Origin: Candidatus Contendibacter sp.
GTDB taxonomy: Bacteria; Pseudomonadota; Gammaproteobacteria; Competibacterales; Competibacteraceae
DNA length: 55,294 bases
Reading direction: 5' to 3'
Assembly: GCA_029624675.1 (NCBI GenBank)
Contig: JARSSP010000064.1
Coordinates: 1 to 55,294 of the forward strand
A program made the position numbers and the translations under genes. Below, piece after piece: positions 51,244-55,294 of the stretch. The notes under the pieces were generated by a model. That model searched no databases and had not been told where the DNA came from. It saw only the letters and a program-made list of their open reading frames with translations. Numbering within the stretch: position 1 is the stretch's first letter; each line of letters begins with the position of its first letter.

Positions 51244-52888
51244 GTGCCCGGCAGGCACCCGAAACGCGCCCAACGGGAAGGGAAGGCATCGAGAGGGGCA
51301 TCGTGGCGGGTCCCATCGGCATGGCTGGAGTACATCACTTTGGCTGGTTCTGATCGTCGTGCTGGCCGATTGGTCATCGGCCCGCGCCGAACGGCTGGAA
51401 TCCGTCGAACCGTCGCGATCCATCGCGCCACAACGGACCGAGTCCAGCGTCGACCCGCTCTGGCTGCACGGAGTCCCGGCGGCGGCGGCGGCGCTCGCGC
51501 TGCTGGGCAGCCTGGTTCTGCTGCACATCCATCGCCTCAACCGCCGTCTGCGTCGCGAAGTGCAGGAGCGTAAGGCCGCCGAGGCCAAGTTTCGGGGTCT
51601 GGTGGAACAATCCCTGGTGGGGATCTACATCATCCAGGACGACCAATTCGTCTACGCCAACCCCAAATTCGCCGCCATTCTTGGCTACTCGATGGAGGAC
51701 ATCGTGGGGCGGATGGGACTGTTGGATCTGACCGCCCAGACCGATCGGGAACGGATCGAAGCCGATCTTTGCCATTGTCTTGAGAGCCGGACCGACCACG
51801 TTCACACCACTTTTAGCGCCGTTCGCCAGGATGGCCGCCTGATCGACATCGAGATCAACGGGGAGGTCGTCGATTACGAAGGGCATCCCGCCATCGTGGG
51901 AGTGGCGCTCGACGTCACCGAGCGAAATCGCACCCAGCGGCAATTGAATTATCTGGCGTTTTACGATCCGCTCACCGATCTTCCCAACCGGGCGCTGTTC
52001 TTCGATCGCCTCCGGCAAGCACTGATCCAGACCAAGCGCGACCAGACGTCGTTCGCTCTGCTCTTGCTGGATCTGGATGGTTTCAAGGCCGTCAACGACA
52101 CTTACGGCCATGAAACCGGCGACGCCCTGCTTCAGGCGGTGGGGCGGCGCCTCCGCAACTGCGTTCGCGAATCCGATACCGTGGCGCGCACGGGCGGCGA
52201 TGAATTCACCATTTTGCTACCTGGTCTGAGGGAACCGAACGATGCGACGCGAGTCGCCGACAAGGCCATCGACACACTGGCCGAGCCGTTTCTCCTGGCC
52301 GGGCGTGAGTGCCGGGTGGGAGCCAGTATCGGTCTTTGCATCGCCCCGAACGACGGCAACGACATCGAAACCCTGCTCAGCCACGCCGACGCCGCCATGT
52401 ATCGAAGCAAGGAGCGCGGCAAGAACACCTGGACCCGGTACGAATCGACGCTGCTGAACGGAAAGCCGGTGAAGATGGCGTTTTTGGAATGGAGCGAGGA
52501 GTTGTCGGTCGGGATACCGATCATCGACAATCAGCACGCCCAGCTGATGGCGTTGCTGAATCGCGTCGCCGACGCCGTGAAGACCGGCCACGAGGCGGAG
52601 CGGATCACGACATTGCTCGATGAATTGGTCGCCTTCGCCCGCCATCATTTCGCAACCGAGGAACAACTGATGGACCAGCATGGCTATGTGGACGCCCTCG
52701 CCCACCGGCAGGAGCACCGCAAGTTGGTGGAGGATTTGCTCGGCATCCAGCGCCAGTTCGACAACGTCAGCCTGATGCTCACCTTGCAAGCGCTCAAGGA
52801 ATGGCTGCACAAGCACATCAATGGAGACGATCGCCGGCTGGGAACGGCGTTGATTGCCACTGGGGCAATGAAATCCCTGACTGGGTAA
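51200..52888 (+). CDS. PAS–GGDEF diguanylate cyclase with C-terminal hemerythrin domain
   Basis: 562 aa. An N-terminal TM near 45–60 and a second at about 92–108 (VPAAAAALALLGSLVLLHIH), PAS (about 125–245), GGDEF (about 255–415) with intact ARTGGDEFTILLPG (near 332) and the family start YDPLTDLPNRALFFDRL. A bacteriohemerythrin-like four-helix domain follows (about 430–555): DNQHAQLMALLN, RHHFATEEQLMDQHGY, HRQEHRKLVEDL and HKHINGDD supply the di-iron ligands. It probably makes c-di-GMP as a function of oxygen or redox state. The start is GTG with AAAGGAG 7 nt upstream, decisive for this start. Divergent from the FAAL gene. Confidence 0.93.
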   Translation: MIRKSFRSLRAWLGVCPAGTRNAPNGKGRHREGHRGGSHRHGWSTSLWLVLIVVLADWSSARAERLESVEPSRSIAPQRTESSVDPLWLHGVPAAAAALALLGSLVLLHIHRLNRRLRREVQERKAAEAKFRGLVEQSLVGIYIIQDDQFVYANPKFAAILGYSMEDIVGRMGLLDLTAQTDRERIEADLCHCLESRTDHVHTTFSAVRQDGRLIDIEINGEVVDYEGHPAIVGVALDVTERNRTQRQLNYLAFYDPLTDLPNRALFFDRLRQALIQTKRDQTSFALLLLDLDGFKAVNDTYGHETGDALLQAVGRRLRNCVRESDTVARTGGDEFTILLPGLREPNDATRVADKAIDTLAEPFLLAGRECRVGASIGLCIAPNDGNDIETLLSHADAAMYRSKERGKNTWTRYESTLLNGKPVKMAFLEWSEELSVGIPIIDNQHAQLMALLNRVADAVKTGHEAERITTLLDELVAFARHHFATEEQLMDQHGYVDALAHRQEHRKLVEDLLGIQRQFDNVSLMLTLQALKEWLHKHINGDDRRLGTALIATGAMKSLTG

Positions 52889-52976
52889 TGCTCCACGACA
52901 TGGATTGCCACTGGATTTCCACCGGCCCTGGTGTGGATTACCCGCTTGGCGAGCTAGAATTTAAGTCATAATGATC

Positions 52977-53085
52977 ACGATGCATTGACGCCAGCGGAAC
53001 CTCGCCTGGCCGCGCCGCTATCCGCTTCGGAGGATTCGTCCATGACACTCAAACTCTTCCGTTTGATGCGCGCCTTGCTGGGCGC
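52977..53085 (+). repeat. Leader region shared with the hemerythrin gene, copy 2
   Basis: Aligns without gaps to 51135–51243, with the start codon at the same offset (65 nt). The encoded N termini MTLKLFRLMRALLG and MIRKSFRSLRAWLG are also alike. Confidence 0.65.
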
Positions 53086-55294
53086 GGGCTTCACCGGCGC
53101 GCGCGCCGCGTCCGGATTCGCGCCGGTCGGTCTGGCCTGGCTGAGTCCGTTGCTGTTGGGACCCGCCTGCGCCCTGGCGCTGGACATCGGCGAAATCCAG
53201 GTCCATTCCGCCTTGAACCAGTTGCTCGATGCCCGGATTCCATTGCCAACGCTCGCGCCGGAGGAATTGAACAAGGTTTCGGTGAAACTGGCGCCCGCGC
53301 CGATGTTCAAGGAGTTCGAGCTGGAACGGGCGCCGACGCTGGCGAATCTGGTGTTTTCGGTGGAGTACAACGCCGAGGGCCAGGTCTACGTCAAGGTGAT
53401 TTCCACCCGGCCGATCCAGGAACCGTCGCTGGGATTGCTGGTGGAGTTTGGCTGGCCGCGCGGCAAGACCTTCCGCGAGTTCACCGTCCTGCTCGATCCG
53501 GTTCAGCGGCTGGCCAAGCGGCCCGGCGACCGCAGCAAGACCGTGTTGAATACGCCGACACCGCCCGCCGCGCCGCCCGTCGAACTCGCGCCGCGTCCGG
53601 AGCCGGCGCTAGCGGCCGTGGCTACGCCGGGTCCGGAATCGACGCCGGCGACCGTAGCCACGCCACCTGAATCGGAACGGGACGCGCGGCGCAATGATGG
53701 CGGCGAACCGACCTCCAAGCCAGCGGCGCTGTTGACCCAAACCGGCGGAACGCCCGAGCCGGCGACACTCCCGGCGGAAACGCCGTCGACTTCGGCGCGG
53801 ATCTATCGGCCGGGTGATACCTACGGACCGGTGGCGGTGGGCGAGGGTCTGTGGGGCATCGCCCTCAAGGTGCGCCCCGACCCCGCCATCACCCGCGAAC
53901 AGATGATGCAGGCCCTGTTCCAGGCCAATCCTCATGCCTTTGGCAAAGCTGGGATCGGCGGGTTGCGAATCGGCGCCACGCTGCGCATTCCCAGCTTCCA
54001 GGAAATCGCCAACATGACCGGCTCCACCGCCGCTCGTCATTTGGCGGGGGTGGAGCCGTCGGCAGTCGCCACGTCGCCAAGTCCCGCGCCCACGGCGACG
54101 GAATCGCCGGCGTCACGGGTCGTGACCGGCACGCCGCAAGTATTCCCACTGGAACCGCCGGTGTCGCTTGAACCCACCGTGGTGACGGTCGCGCCGCCCA
54201 CGCCGCCTCAGATCACTACTGAACCGATTTCCGCGCCGGTTACGTCCGCGTTGGAACCGGTTGCAACGGTGGTCGTGGAACCGAGCGTTCCCACCATGAC
54301 CGCGCCGGCCGTCGGCGATCTGGCGGAGCCGGTTTCGGCCAGCCCGTTGTTATTCGTGGCGGTTTCAGAGTCGGCCGTCGGCGATCTGGTGGAGCCGGTT
54401 TCGGTCAGTCCGCTGTTGTTTCTGGCGGTTTCGGAGATGGTGGCGGCCGCCGGCCAACCTCCCGCGCCGATCATTTCGGAAACGGAAGCCGCGACGCCAA
54501 CACCGGAACCGAAGATACCGGCCATTCCCACACCGTCAACCACGGCTTCCAATAGTGGGGCGCCGGAGCAAGCCCCAACCGCCGTGCCAGAGCCGCCGCC
54601 GGCGCCCATGGACACCGCCACCTTGCTAGCCGCGGTCGACAAGCACGCGCCGCGCACGGAACGAGATTCGCTGTCGCAAGCCTATCTAGTCAGCGATGTT
54701 TCGGTTCCCATGGTTGCCGCGTTCGCCGAGTCCCTGCCGACTCCGGCCATGCCCGCCAGGGCGGCCACGTCATCATCGGCGGCCGAAACCAAGTCTCCCG
54801 CGCCCACGATTTTGGAGTCGCCGCAATCTTTGATGGCGGCAGCTTCAGCGGAACCGTCGGCCAAGGCGACCGAACCGCCTCCACGTTTGTACAAGGGTGA
54901 CGAGCAATATGGTCCCGTCGCACCGAACGAACGGCTGTGGGATATCGCCATCAAGGTCCGCCCCGATCCGTCCATTGGCAAGGAACACATGATGAAGGCG
55001 CTGCTGAAGGCCAATCCACGGGCGTTTTCCAAAGCCAATAACATGGATAGCTTGAAGGTCGGCTCAACCCTGCGGATCCCGACCTTGCGGGAAATTGTGG
55101 ATTACACGGGTTCCAAGGCGGCCAGCCAATTATTGGAACAACAGCAAGCCACCGAAACACCGCCGGCTACCGAGCCGGTCGCACCCGCACCGGCTCCTGT
55201 CGCCGCGCCCGCGCCCGCCACGCCACCCGCCCCGGCCGCTGAAACGCCGCCGGCTGCCAAGCCGGCCGCGCCCGCGCCAATTCCCGCGCCCGCG
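53042..55294 (+). CDS. FimV-family protein (partial, runs off the window)
   Basis: 751 codons, open to the window end. Signal peptide-like start with hydrophobic run SPLLLGPACALA (about 35–46), then the FimV N-terminal hallmark LDIGEIQVHSALNQLLDARI (about 47–66) and a beta domain to about 160. Long Pro/Ala/Thr-rich low-complexity spacers separate two copies of a ~65-residue LysM/FimV-type module: YGPVAVGEGLWGIALKVRPD … GATLRIPSFQEI (about 260–325) and YGPVAPNERLWDIAIKVRPD … GSTLRIPTLREI (about 620–685). FimV proteins bind peptidoglycan at the pole and organise type IV pili and cAMP/c-di-GMP signalling. GGAGG lies 8 nt before the ATG. A 22-residue tandem repeat occurs near 422–466. The C-terminal TPR/membrane part lies outside the window. 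Confidence 0.85.
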   Translation, partial: MTLKLFRLMRALLGAGFTGARAASGFAPVGLAWLSPLLLGPACALALDIGEIQVHSALNQLLDARIPLPTLAPEELNKVSVKLAPAPMFKEFELERAPTLANLVFSVEYNAEGQVYVKVISTRPIQEPSLGLLVEFGWPRGKTFREFTVLLDPVQRLAKRPGDRSKTVLNTPTPPAAPPVELAPRPEPALAAVATPGPESTPATVATPPESERDARRNDGGEPTSKPAALLTQTGGTPEPATLPAETPSTSARIYRPGDTYGPVAVGEGLWGIALKVRPDPAITREQMMQALFQANPHAFGKAGIGGLRIGATLRIPSFQEIANMTGSTAARHLAGVEPSAVATSPSPAPTATESPASRVVTGTPQVFPLEPPVSLEPTVVTVAPPTPPQITTEPISAPVTSALEPVATVVVEPSVPTMTAPAVGDLAEPVSASPLLFVAVSESAVGDLVEPVSVSPLLFLAVSEMVAAAGQPPAPIISETEAATPTPEPKIPAIPTPSTTASNSGAPEQAPTAVPEPPPAPMDTATLLAAVDKHAPRTERDSLSQAYLVSDVSVPMVAAFAESLPTPAMPARAATSSSAAETKSPAPTILESPQSLMAAASAEPSAKATEPPPRLYKGDEQYGPVAPNERLWDIAIKVRPDPSIGKEHMMKALLKANPRAFSKANNMDSLKVGSTLRIPTLREIVDYTGSKAASQLLEQQQATETPPATEPVAPAPAPVAAPAPATPPAPAAETPPAAKPAAPAPIPAPA

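Overview
The window looks like about 55 kb of chromosome from a GC-rich gammaproteobacterium. The evidence is the FimV-family protein, the Nth–DUF1841 pair, ure/urt genes of proteobacterial type, several c-di-GMP and hybrid-kinase proteins, and sigma-54/NtrC-like promoters. A glycogen-accumulating (Competibacter-like) lineage is only a guess. Almost everything is GC-rich. The exceptions are the integron cassettes (left), two small genes at 19.9–21.4 kb, and an AT-rich restriction gene inside the urease locus, all of which look acquired.

Layout. (1) 1–5204: a chromosomal integron. A long integron integrase on + faces away from attI and from an array of cassettes whose genes are all on –: an ORF-poor first cassette, a possible HEPN protein, a membrane protein, an unknown soluble protein, and a RelE/ParE-type toxin–antitoxin pair. 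Four attC sites are recognisable. (2) 5224–10886: housekeeping and metabolic genes (nth, DUF1841, triple DUF2934, DUF2189, a GT4 glycogen-synthase-like enzyme, a quinone reductase, an FAH-family enzyme). (3) 11101–25041: signalling. A PotD-like lipoprotein, a giant hybrid kinase with HPt, a REC-PAS-PAS-GGDEF-EAL protein and a degenerate EAL protein run in series; then two unknown genes, a second hybrid kinase and a divergent OmpR-type regulator. (4) 25147–42954: urea uptake and breakdown, all on –: urtABCDE, a KefB-type antiporter, ureG, then ureF-E-C-B-A-D continuing upstream into alpha-E and ATP-grasp genes. An opposite-strand restriction island (truncated vsr, SRA-like–Mrr, Eco29kI-type GIY-YIG nuclease) sits between ureG and ureF. 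(5) 43322–47691: a transglutaminase–DUF2126 protein, a polysaccharide deacetylase and a small membrane protein on +. (6) 48179–55294: an ACP–FAAL–PlsC fusion (–), a PAS-GGDEF-hemerythrin protein (+) and a FimV-like gene that runs off the end (+).

The most interesting system is nitrogen-related. The gap between the divergent ATP-grasp and transglutaminase genes holds a good sigma-54 –24/–12 element facing each way and two 17-bp NtrC-like palindromes 30 bp apart. On one side the ATP-grasp and alpha-E genes run with small gaps into ureDABCE(F), so an uncharacterised amidoligase/transglutaminase-type system appears to be wired into urea metabolism under nitrogen control. ureG, cut off from its operon by the island, carries a perfect-consensus sigma-54 element of its own, and urtA a weaker one. 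Other notable points are the in-frame insertion of a dispersed repeat in ureC, a leader region shared by the hemerythrin and fimV genes, and a polyamine-type binding protein placed next to a c-di-GMP phosphorelay.
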